Source of the DNA: Anas platyrhynchos
Lineage: Eukaryota > Chordata > Aves > Anseriformes > Anatidae
Length of the DNA stretch: 64,000 nt
NCBI RefSeq assembly: GCF_047663525.1
Contig: NC_092602.1
Location: 5,959,501 to 6,023,500 of the forward strand
Direction: 5' to 3'
How positions within the stretch are numbered: position 1 is the stretch's first letter; each line of letters starts with the position of its first letter. The notes beneath the pieces are model-generated. The model was not told the origin of the DNA, ran no database searches, and saw only the letters and a program-made list of their open reading frames with translations. The translations under genes and the position numbers were made by a program. Shown here piece by piece: positions 38,760-50,000 of this stretch.

Positions 38760-41700
38760 GGGACATTACCCCAGCATCTTAAGAAAATATTTTATAGAAA
38801 AAGACCTTAGGTTCCTAAACTTGAGAAAAATGTTCCTGGCTGGGGATCCAGTTGTGTCAGAGTTGAGCAAAGGTGGCCGTGAAGGTCATAATCTTGTTTC
38901 TGAGGACCAAGAGGCATACAGATTTGTTGAAGGGAGAAGCTTCGTACCATGGCTCTCTTCAGTGTTTCCCCCTGGCTGGGCTGAGAGTCCTCTCAGCAGC
39001 ATGTTATCTTCCATGACTGCCTTGCTGAGGAATCAAACTTTCTTCACGATTGTATGTCCTAAACACATGCCTGTGGACACCTTTCTGGAAGAAGAGTGCC
39101 TTCTTTCAGACAAGCTCACGCATCAGCCTTAGTTCCTTGTAAATCTAGCCCTCAGTGATTTTCCTGTCAGGTTAACTTGTCTGGTAGCTCTCAGGTGTAG
39201 ACCAAACCAACTAAGTATGATGCCAACACCTCAAGCTCTTGATTCTTCTCTGCTATTTTTAGCAGGAAGATGTGAAGTGGTCCTGAATCAAAGACATAAT
39301 GTTCTACATTGACTTGGCACATCTGTATGGGGCACGTGCTTGGATAATGCAGAATCTAGCCTTTATTCTTCCTTGACATGAAAAAAACTGCATCCCAAAT
39401 CCAATGCCATGCTGAAAAAACTATCTTAAGCTCCTTCCCCATTCAAGACACTGGCAGTTGTTTGTCTTTCTTATTTCTCGTTTGCTATGCAACAGCCAAC
39501 AAGATGTCAAACTGAGAGCAAGCATGGGATGGCAGTCTCTCCTTTACTGCTTTTACTCAAGCATGTGCAGGTTATTTTAGATGATGATTCCTTTGCAGGA
39601 GAAACAATGAAGCGTATGAATCAAATGTTTTCACAGCGGCTGAAAACTATAGCTTGGCAACAAATGGGAGCGGGAAAGCATTAAAGCCAATGTAGTAATA
39701 ACAGGCAGGGAAAAAAGAGAGAGATGGGGTGGAAGATAACAAGGTGTTGGGTAGAGCGCACAGGAAAAATTAGATGAGGAAAGGAATGTGAAAAAATGGA
39801 GAGGTAAAGGTTGAGGAATCTGTCTGGCCAGGTAAGTAAGCTGTAAGAACTGCAGACTGACCTCAGATGAGATACAATATGTATTTTCACAACATCTTAA
39901 TAATAGTAGTGAAGCAATTGGATTGCACAATGGTCTGAGAAATGGATGCTTCTAACGCTGATTTCTAGCACCTGGCCTTGTATTGTGGTGGCCAGGAAGC
40001 CTCTCTCCGTGCAGTAGGATACACCAACATTTGGGTGTGCGGGGGACTGGCAGATGCCTTGCAGCTGCCTTCCGTGAGCCTGGCCGCTTCTGAGCTTCAG
40101 CTTCAGTGGTGCTTTTGAGTTGAATCTCCATTGGACTCTTCTGTGTCCTTTAAGTGGGAGTTTCTTTTATCTGAGCTGCTCTTATGCAGGTGAAAGAAAA
40201 GGTTTGGTGTCCGGCACTTCAGTGAAATTTTATGGCTTGAGGTTTTCATATAACTTGTTCAAGGAGTTTAAGGCACATGGCCAAACACGCAGCTGATCTG
40301 TGTTTTGGTTGTCCCTGTGTCGAAACCTGAAGAGCCTTTTCTTTTCCTGTTCTTATCCTGGAAACTACTCTTAAATCTGTGTCCAACAGATGGCCCCTCT
40401 GCATTCACCGACAGACGTAGGGCTCGTTGTGGGCTGGAGTGACCATACTGCAAAACCCCCAAACCAACCACGTATTTCCCGAAGGCAAAGGATGAAGACT
40501 CAGAGTTTGTGGGCCCATTTTTGTGGTGTGCCCCTGTGGCAAAGGATCAGACCGATAGCATTTGCTTCACAAGCGCACATGCCTAAGCACTGCCTTTCCC
40601 ACTGAGCACAGCTTTCCTTTATTCCCCTTTTACATCACGCTTGCCTTTTCTTTGTTGTTTGTTTGGGCACAGAATCTCTTATACACGCAGTCACTTCATA
40701 AATCCTGCAGAGGATTGCCTTTTTTTCTTTTTTTTGAACCTGAAGGCATAATGTAGCACGTTTCACAGCCACAGCCGTACTGATCTGAAAACCTGCTGGT
40801 GACACTCACGTGCAGTTTGCCCTGCAGCTGAATTAACCCAGGTCTCTAGGAGAAAAGCGCAGACCTTGAGCTGCTCTGCTTTTCCCTTTCGGTGTACCTA
40901 AGCCACTTTAAAACACGGCAAATTTATAACGTGTGGTGTCATCTCACAGCCTCTGCCAATGAATGTAAATGGCATAAAGAGCATGTGGAACAGATGGAAT
41001 GAGACATGCACGTAAAGAATTAAAGTATTTGTGAGGGAATTTGGCAAGGATATTGGAATGCTTCAAGCTCTGTGTACGGGGGTGGCGAGAGGGAGACCAG
41101 GATGAGTTGGGGGGGGCTGTATTCTGGTGATCCGTTTTTTTCAGAAACAATATGTGACCTATTTCTGTAATTGCGCTAAACACAGCAACACATATTCCTT
41201 TTTTTCCCTGCTCCCGATACCTTTCCAGGAAGCTTGACAACTTTTTTATGTGGAGAAAATGTTTCCTTTGGGAAGAGATGTGAGTTGTTTGTGTTTGCTT
41301 TTTTTTTTTTTTTTTTTCCAAATACTAGGGGAAATGAAGAATAGCAAAGAGGAAAAAAAGAAAACATGAGGAGGAACAGACTGACGTGTTGCACTATCAG
41401 TAGTAGTGCACTTACCTGTGCCCCATGCAAGAAAGTGGCATAAGCAGCGAAGGAGGTATTAGGTTAATGCAGCTGTTAAATTCACTTTTGTGAAATGACT
41501 TAGGGTTTTTAATCTGTAAATGGTCTCGAGTATTGACTTAGTCTGTTTTAAAAATTACTCTTTAGGATACATTGGCCACACACAAACAAGAGAGCTTTTT
41601 GAGTGGCTAATTAAATTGGAAAGGAAGAAGTGACATAAAGAAAAGCCAGTGGAGAGTGGAATAAAAAGCAATAGGCTTCTATTGACCCATTCCTTTCATG

Positions 41701-42299
41701 CTTCCTGTAGGTATACCAGGGACTAACATGTTCAACCAATTCATTGCACAGCCCTTACCTTGGAAGGTACTTCTGGAAGCTCTTGACCAGAGCTTGGATT
41801 TTTTTGAGAGTAGTCTTACAGGGAGCTGCCTGCTCAGCTGCAAGCCACTGGTCACACACTCACACAGCTTTCGGTGACATCCCAGTCTGAATCATTTCAA
41901 ACCAGGTCTGTAACCTTCAGCCTCCCTTTCTCAGTGAGGGGTAATAGGAGCACTAAGTCTGGATAAAGGTCTTGTTCGCTGCTAGTTTCATACAAGTGAA
42001 GAGAAGGCTTCTTCCAGCCTCAGGAAAAGCAGACACATTAACTGAAAAGATTTTTGGAAGAAAAAAAATGGCTTTCAGTTGAACAATGCAGACTGGCAAT
42101 CCTAAGAAAAGGTAACACCTGATGGTTTTCATTAAATCACTAACACAGCTTCTAGTGGTGCTACTGGACTTTAAAGGAAGCCCACATCCAGTTAGTTTGC
42201 CCCAGAAGAAATCCTGAAACAATGATGTGTATAGAGGAGACAACTCAGGTTTCCCTTGATAATCATAAAGGGCTCAAATTACCTTCCTTTCCATCCCCA
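38760..42299. other. Intergenic DNA, no gene recognised
   Basis: No exon or RNA gene is supported. A poly(T) run of 19 lies at 41,299-41,317. The remainder has no recognisable repeat or gene. Confidence 0.55.
41299..41317. repeat. Poly(T) tract, 19 T
   Basis: Uninterrupted T run ending at CCAAATAC, with no retrotransposon body attached. Confidence 0.93.
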
Positions 42300-42490
42300 A
42301 AGGGGGCATAAATACTTCATTTATGAGATTGTTTGCGCATGACTAATCTATTTCTACTTGCTAATTGTAATGAGTAATGCATCTTACAAGACAAATATTA
42401 GCTTGTAATAATACCTGAACAAGTAGATTTATAAGCGTTAAGTGAAAATACAAATAATTAGCAGAAGCTGACTGGTATTATCTTCTAATT
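42300..42490. promoter_or_regulatory. Candidate non-coding regulatory block dense in TAAT words
   Basis: About 190 bp contain at least eight TAAT/ATTA cores, including CTAATTG, GAGTAATGCATC, CAAATATTAG, ATAATTAG and CTAATTAAC. No long open frame or simple-repeat periodicity accounts for them. Such clusters are typical of homeodomain or POU target enhancers in developmental gene deserts. This is inference only; AT-rich neutral DNA can look similar. Confidence 0.3.
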
Positions 42491-44982
42491 AACTGTAAAG
42501 ACACTTCCTATTTGGAAGAAAAAGTATCAGGATCTCTCAGGAAGCTGTAGAAAGAAGCAGGCCAAGCTACTGTTCTCTTGAAAAGGAGGCACTAGTCAGG
42601 TAATATTTAATTTTCGTGGGAGCTGAATTCAGTCATACTTCCCCCACTGACGTCAGTGCAAGAAAAGCACTTTCAGCCTGTTCCTACCTGCTGAGACCAT
42701 ATGTCCACTGGGAAGAATTTGGCAGCCATCTCCAAGTAGAGGTAATTATAGGAGACAGGAACTGTTCTGGTAGCACAGTTCGGGACTTATTTCTGCACGG
42801 CCCGACTAGCTGACCACTACTTAACGAAACTTGATCTGAAGGAATGTTGTTGACCAAATACTGGGTTTGATACGTACAGTACGTCCGACCTGGGCTGTTG
42901 TGCCTTGTCTAAACAGACCGCCAGGACTCTGCAGCGAGGTTACAAGTGCTTTAGTGACCGTGGGTTCTCCTGAAGTAAGGTGGGACATCAGAATGGTTAC
43001 AGAATACATCTCCCGATTGCTTTGTGTTTATTGACACAAACAATGAAGTGATTTCCCAGCTGTTGGGCTGCAACATTTGTGTACGGGCTAAAGTGCCACA
43101 GCTTGTATTGTATTTGAAAACTGAACTTAAAGGAATTCTGTTGCTTTTGGTACCTCCTGAATGCCTGCTTACATGCTCTCCAGGGACTTGTGTCCTTGCT
43201 GCCGAGAGGCAGGGCTTGAGTATTGATTCCCACCCTGCGCCAGAACGTCCTTGATAGGGAGATCGCTGCCTGACCCCAGGCTAGAGCCAAAGTACACAGC
43301 AGCATCCCGGCAGCGGGCGTGATGACAGAGTTTGACCTGAGGTATTAGCCTGCGGCAGAAGCAAGCGTGATGCTGTAGACACAGCGTCTGCAAACGGATG
43401 GAACTGATGGACTCCTGGCTCTGAAGTTGCAAACTGGATTTTGGCACATACATGGTATCATTACTTCAAAAATAGTGCTCTGGAATAACTTTTTACAGTG
43501 CTGATGTAATTCTTTGTTTAAAATCTGCAAGAATTACCTGAAATACTGGGCCTATATTACAGACAGACATTCAGAAGCCCATTGACTTCCCTAAAACCGT
43601 GAAGGGAATTAGGGATAATGCTTTAAATGTTATCCAGCTCTTACGCTCCCAATTCCTTTCTTCAATTTTGCTCTCTTCCATGTTCTTAATACCCTGAGGA
43701 GAGATCCAAAGACTGGGAATTTGCTCACCCTGCAACTCAGGGGGTCTGTGTTCTGTTGGATGTTAGTAAAGACTTTCTGTGTCTGTTGTGCCAAACAGCA
43801 ACAAAATAATGACTTGCATGCATTCATACAGTCCATCATCCTGGGCTAACATTAAAAGACAAAATAGAGATTCAGTAGCATGATTAACTTTCTCATTTTC
43901 CTCAAGCTGAACAGCTGTGATTTTAGTTTAGATTTTACCCAAAAATGTTTCTTCCAAGTATGAATTTGGAACACCAAATGTGTTTTGTCAAACACTGTAT
44001 TAGCTTGGAGTTCTAGAACAGAATTTAGACACTGCTGTGTGCCTGACTTGTAGCTTTGTCAATCGTCTTAAAAAATCTCTGTTAGCGACATTTGCTATAC
44101 CTCTAACTAAAAAAAAACCACCCTAATCTCAGAATAAGGCTGTACCCAAAAAGCCTGGATAAATGCAAAATAATCAGGGAGTGCAACCACTACTTGTTTC
44201 CTAATATAACTGGAAGGGTTTGTTTAAATCAGCAGAGCTGATCTTTGCCCAAGTTGTATCCATGTGCCAGGAAACCGAAGGTCATCCTGGATTAGACGAG
44301 AACAAAATCATCTCCAGCCTTCAGAAAATAAGGTTTCTAATATGAACTGCTCTTAGTCCAAGCAGGCAGTGGATGGTAAAGAACAAGAAGGCAAGGACAA
44401 TTCCTGCTTTGGGCCAGAAAGCCTGCTGCTGTCGTAACCAGGTCGATGTTACTCCTTCCATCTGGTTTTGCAAACCCATTCACATTTTGAATGCTCTTCT
44501 GCATAAAATCTCAGTCAAAGGAATTTCAGCACAAATTGTTAACTGAGATGATATGCAAGTATTAGTTTTGTTGTATGTCTTAAGTGAGGCCAAGAGGCTT
44601 CAGTCTGCGTGCAAGAAAACAATAAATATTACTGTAAAAATCATTTTATCACATGTCATGCAAAGACAGCCATTTCAGTTTCTTCCTGAGATGAGTGGTT
44701 TCTGTCAGAAAAATCCAAAAAAGCAGTAAAGCAGCATTCGCTGGCCTGCAGAAAAACAGAAGGATGAACAGATATCTCTAAGCTTGTCCAGCAGTCTGAA
44801 AGATAGGTTCCTGTTAAATAAACATTTCAAGCCATGGCTAGTTTCCTGAGTAATCAAATCAAAAGCAGTTGAAATATTTTATTACCTATGAGTATAATTT
44901 CTTTTAAGACTGATCTTTTAAGTTGTTAGTAGTAGGAGTGTAAAATAGTATCCTTGTAAAAATCCTAGTAAAATAGGATTTC

Positions 44983-45034
44983 CTCTGTAATTCCTTTTTA
45001 AGGTTAAGGCCCGTGAAACCTTAAAATCACAGAG
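44983..45034. other. Imperfect hairpin with bulge, about 52 nt
   Basis: The inner arms TTTTAAGGTT (44,996-45,005) and AACCTTAAAA (45,017-45,026) pair perfectly around an 11-nt loop. The outer arms CTCTGTAA (44,983-44,990) and TCACAGAG (45,027-45,034) pair with one mismatch, leaving a 5-nt bulge on the left. It has the shape of a short miRNA precursor but is smaller and A:T-rich. No known miRNA is recognised. Confidence 0.75.
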
Positions 45035-45626
45035 AAATGAATTGTTTCATTTAACAAGGCTTGGAAATAGGGATGTCAACACAAGGCATCTGTGGAAATG
45101 CTGTGCCTCTAATTCTTTTATTCATTCTCTGAATTTCAGCAAAAGCTTTCAGCACAACATTTATCTGCAGTTGATGGATAACTGAATGCTTAAAAGTGAA
45201 AAAAAATGAACATCAAAGATATCTAATGAATTATTTTAATACTTGGATCTTTCACAGAGCAAACGTCATCTTCCGTATGTTTTGTTTTCTATAAAAATAC
45301 AGTTTATATGTGGCTTGAAGACAGAATTTAGCTAGAATTCACTATTTGCTCTGATTTACATTTCTTACAACTGAGCTGTGAGTGAACTTGACAGCTTTGT
45401 GGCCAAAAGGATGTCCTGGTACTTGGGGTCCAGAAGAAAAAGGCCTTAATGAGGTAAGAGAGCAACAATAGAATGTAAACCAGAACATTTCTCATTCAAT
45501 CTCATTATCACTGATGGGCCTCCAGTGGTTCCTCCCTAGTTTTTCACAATCCCAGACTTAGAGCAGGATGGGGGAAAGCAAGGACAGAGGGGAGAACAGG
45601 CATCAAAAGTAAGCAATGTAGAAATT

Positions 45627-45674
45627 AATACAAATACGTGTGCCTGAGGAAATACAAATGCGTGTGCCTGAGGA
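45627..45674. repeat. Tandem duplication, 24-bp unit x 2
   Basis: Two adjacent 24-bp units differ at one base (AATACAAATA versus AATACAAATG, each followed by CGTGTGCCTGAGGA). The near-identity suggests a recent duplication. Confidence 0.93.
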
Positions 45675-46689
45675 AAATGAAATGCATGGACATAACCTTT
45701 GCATTTTTGTCAATGCGCCTGTGACTCACTAGCTTCTTTAGTTTATAGATGAGCTTCTCTCTTTAAATGGCAAAGTCCATGACAATGGTATCTACTTCAA
45801 ACTGGTTTCTGTTCACCCCAGTTTTGTTCAGGATACAGCAGGAACAATCGCACGCCCTTTTTCAGGTCCCAAATTTATTCAATGGTTTCTTCTCTCAGCA
45901 GTTTGCCACCTAACTTTTTAGCCTGAGAAATCTGGAAGTACAAAAAGCTGGGGTGCTACAATATGGTATACTTTTAATGATAAGAAAAACAAATCTAGAG
46001 GAAAGAGGAGAGGAAAAACTGCGATTCAAATTTAATAGTGCCTGTAATAACTGGAATATGAGTGATGGATATATGTACAATGAGATATTAAAAATGATCC
46101 CTTCCTTACAAAGAATCTGCACATTGATTGCTAAAAGACCTGACGTTCTGGAGCTGTTGTCTGGTAGTTTATTGTATGTTTTCAGGTGGTGGCAACTCTT
46201 TCCATATATCCATATAGAAATGCGTTAGGCAGCGCTTCAGTTGAGCATATACTGTGATTTTACTGTGATGCTGTTTTCTAAAGAATCCTGGTTTTCTTTC
46301 TTTCAACAGTGTGTGAAATTGTTTACATCAGAGTACAATCAAAATAGCCCTACACAAGGATGTGTTAAAGTCAACTCTCAGAGAGCTTTTATTCACAGTT
46401 ACATGATTTGCAAGAAGAGAAAGGGTATTTCTAGAAAAGAAAGAATTCATATTTGAAGGGAGATGAGTTAGGAGATAACTAAAGACAAACTGGCAGCAGA
46501 AACCCACGAAAGCTTCATCGGTTCAGGCTCTAATGTGGTCAGTGATCACAGACCATAAGCCACATTTTTCATTCCTCTGTTGTAACAGAACTTGGACATG
46601 ATTTAAAGAACAAAGATTTCTCAGGGCTTATAACAAAACCTTTATCTTAACTTCTTCTGATACAGTAAAGTAAGATGATTTTTAGAATT

Positions 46690-46705
46690 AAAAAAAAAAA
46701 AAAAA
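46690..46705. repeat. Poly(A) tract, 16 A
   Basis: Short A run about 60 bp before the TTTTC array, with no retrocopy recognised upstream. Confidence 0.9.
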
Positions 46706-46767
46706 GACATTTGCTTATATTTTTCCTGCACATTTTTTCTAGAAAGGCCACACTGCCTCTGACAGAC

Positions 46768-47041
46768 TTTTTTTCTTTTCTTTTCTTTTCTTTTCTTTTC
46801 TTTTCTTTTCTTTTCTTTTCTTTTCTTTTCTTTTCTTTTCTTTTCTTTTCTTTTCTTTTCTTTTCTTTTCTTTTCTTTTCTTTTCTTTTCTTTTCTTTTC
46901 TTTTCTTTTCTTTTCTTTTCTTTTCTTTTCTTTTCTTTTCTTTTCTTTTCTTTTCTTTTCTTTTCTTTTCTTTTCTTTTCTTTTCTTTTCTTTTCTTTTC
47001 TTTTCTTTTCTTTTCTTTTCTTTTCTTTTCTTTTCTTTTTT
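46768..47041. repeat. Pure (TTTTC)n pentanucleotide array, about 54 units
   Basis: The whole interval is TTTTC repeated without interruption (AAAAG on the other strand), with a few extra T at each edge. It is a perfect homopyrimidine-homopurine mirror repeat, so it could form triplex H-DNA. It yields open frames on both strands (repeating FFSFL or KEKKR) that are artefacts of a stop-free repeat, not genes. The exact copy number may be unreliable because such arrays are hard to assemble. Confidence 0.98.
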
Positions 47042-50000
47042 AATTCTGAACTGTAGAGTAAACCTTGTAAGATTTGCAGGATAAATCCATATGTATTTCA
47101 GGGCAATATTTTGCAATTCTTGTTTTAACAGCCATAAACACCTTCTAATGCCAAAGGGGAAGAGGACTTTAATCCAGATAAAATAAATTTCTTAAACACT
47201 AAAAACTGTACTCAGATTTATGGGCCAATTTTAATATTTGAGCTCCCATGCCAAAAGCTGCACATTCCACATGTGCAGCACGGGGTGTTGCCTGACTGCC
47301 TGCTTCCAAGGTCAGAGCACATCAAGCTACATCACCCATCCAGACCTACCCTGCGATCTATTCCAATGAATAAACTTGGAGTTTTGTTCTCAGAATGTGT
47401 TCGCCAAATGTTATTTCCATATTTACTTTGCCTTTTAGCCTTAAATCTTTTAAATTTTTTTCTCTTGTAGTATTTTTATCCTGTATCTTATTTCACACCT
47501 TTTAATAAGCTGAATTCTTACCAAGCGAGCACAACAACATCTGAAAGATGAAATCTATCTCTTTGATGGTATGAAACCATGACCCAACAGGCCCACTCTC
47601 TGCCTAGAGGGCTAGTAGGAGCTTCATGTTAGATTATTAAATCCTTTAGAAACTCAGGTATGTTTATTCATAATGCAAGGTATCTAGCAGACATCACAAT
47701 TCTTTCCTCTTTTGAGTTCAAAAGTAATTTACAATTAAAAAATATTTGCCATTTTGCTCTGCTTAAATCACACTCCCCTTTTATTCTGGAGTACTTTCAG
47801 TTGTCGTTTTCTCCTTTCTGGTTTTCCAAATAGCTCGTTTGCCTCAGTCCTACAGAATATTTAAATGAGAATTTACAATTGTCTCACAGAAACCAGCAGG
47901 GCATGCTGATGCACAAAACTGTTCTTTACCTCCAACTAAAAATAAACACACTCCTTGGGCAGCTCCCTTCTTGTAAGTCCTTGCTGGCCATCACCCCATG
48001 TGGAGACTTCTACCACTTACACATCGGCTTTGCAAAGGTCCCTGTGGTGTGTGTATATATATATTATTTTTTTAAGTGAAAGCTTTCTACCACACCAATA
48101 GCATTTTGACTTTCAGATTGGACATCATACACAGGACTGCCTGAAGCTTTAATTATTAATCTTATTTAGTACTATTTTCAACTACTTTTATTTTTAGCAC
48201 GGTGTTTTCTTGAGTGTAACGGTTTGCATTTGGCTATGATTTTATTCATCCCTTCCAGTTACACCTGAAATGTCATCTAAATATCACCATGACATGGGAA
48301 AGAAATCAGTGTACTTCTCTGCTCCTGAATTAGTTTTATCCTGCCATCCAAAACCACCTTGTAAAGAGTTTCCTTTTTTTTCTTGAATTGTTTGCTGACA
48401 ACTTAAACTTCATGTGACCAAAGTTAGCCATCCTTTGTCCCTGACTCCCTTGCTTCTGTCACTAGTAAATGCACTGTGTTATTGATACTGCTCTTTATAA
48501 CAAATCAAGCACCTCTGGCACCTTCCTGCCTTTCGTTGTTCATTCCTTTGCTCATACCAGTGGTCACCACTCTTACTCTGCTCCTGCTACTACTTCATCC
48601 CTAATAGTAAGAAACGACCTTTGCTCTTCCTTGCTGGTAGAAGACCTTACCTAGGCTCCTCTTGCCTGCCTTCTGCTTCCTTTCCTGCCTCTCTTCTCTC
48701 TTTTACAATCCAGAAAATGAGGAAATACTAAGATAATGCCTCTGATTTTTGATAAAAATATAGGAGCATTTTCTTGTAACCCCATATGCAGATTTCCTCC
48801 TGCTTCACCAGGGTAAGTGTAATGGTTCATGGTAATTGTAATTATGGCTCTCCTATTAACCTGGACTTTTCTTCTCTTTTCACTTTCCGAATGATACGAC
48901 CTTCAGTTAATCTGTGTCCTCTAAAACAGTTTGAAGATTTCTTTCAACATTATCTTCCAGGTGTGTAAAACTTCCCAAAATTGCCTTTCCAGGTCATTAA
49001 CCTTTCCTCAAACTACTCCTTAATAGGCACTGTTACCACAGTCTTCATTATGAGCAAATAAAGTGAATTTCAGGGAATTTTCAGGTGTATAATTCTCAGA
49101 GATGTGTTGAAACATTGACCTCTGCCACCTGTGTGCTTTTCTGAACCCCACCAGGGCCTGACCCTGTGGCAGCTGTGCCACGTGAGGTTTGTTCACCTAA
49201 GAAATTCCAGGGACATCAACAGATTTAGTGGGGTGAAGCTGTTTGTTTCTGAGGGCATTTGCAATATTCCTGCAGAATAGCAGCTCCGGGGGGGGGTCTG
49301 GCATCACATCTGGCAGTAGCCTGTATTTCATCTTTTCTTTATCCAGGAGAAGGAACAGAAACTCCGTGAAGTCCCAGCAGATGATCCCTGTTGCTGTTGA
49401 TTGTGAAAGGACAATATTCAGGTACCAGAGAACACAAAAAACCTCAGACAGCCTCTCTTGGGCAGGTTTGGGGTCACGTGGGATGTGGTTGTATTGCTTT
49501 TGTGCACGATAAAATAATCTGCTACTCGTTTTGATTAAAAATACACTGAGTGTCTATAGCTATTCCTATACTTAGGGTGATCATAAACAGACCGCCTGGA
49601 TTTATCTTGCAATGTTTATTGATAACGATGGTGAACGAGGATGACTAATTCAAAGGCCACAGTCTAATCGCTTGCTGGGCTTAAACTGTGGGCATCATGT
49701 GCTACTTCTCTACAAACAGATCTTTTATTGATGTATTTATTTTCCTCATAGGTAAAAGTACCTCCCTTCAGAAACACGGTGTCTTGTAAAGCTGAGGTAA
49801 TTTTTTATCTTTATTGATACAATGAATAAATTTACTAATATAGCCAGTCACATATCTTAATGATATTAAAAAGTTACTTAACATGCAATCTCTAGATTAT
49901 GAATGTTTAAAAAAATATCCCAAAGGACTGTTTAGTATGGATTTAATGTATGATTTTTTTAAAAATTTATTTTTATGTTAAAATTAAATGCTGTTAATTT

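Larger units (their letters stand above)
42491..46689. other. Intergenic DNA, no gene recognised
   Basis: No open frame of 60 codons or more occurs between about 43,840 and 45,910. It holds the hairpin at 44,983-45,034 and the 24-bp duplication at 45,627-45,674. Otherwise nothing is recognised. Confidence 0.55.

Noticed and set aside
46675..47116. Open frames of about 122 and 125 codons on opposite strands
   Set aside because: They are translations of the TTTTC repeat (FFSFL and KEKKR repeats), which has no stop codon in any frame.
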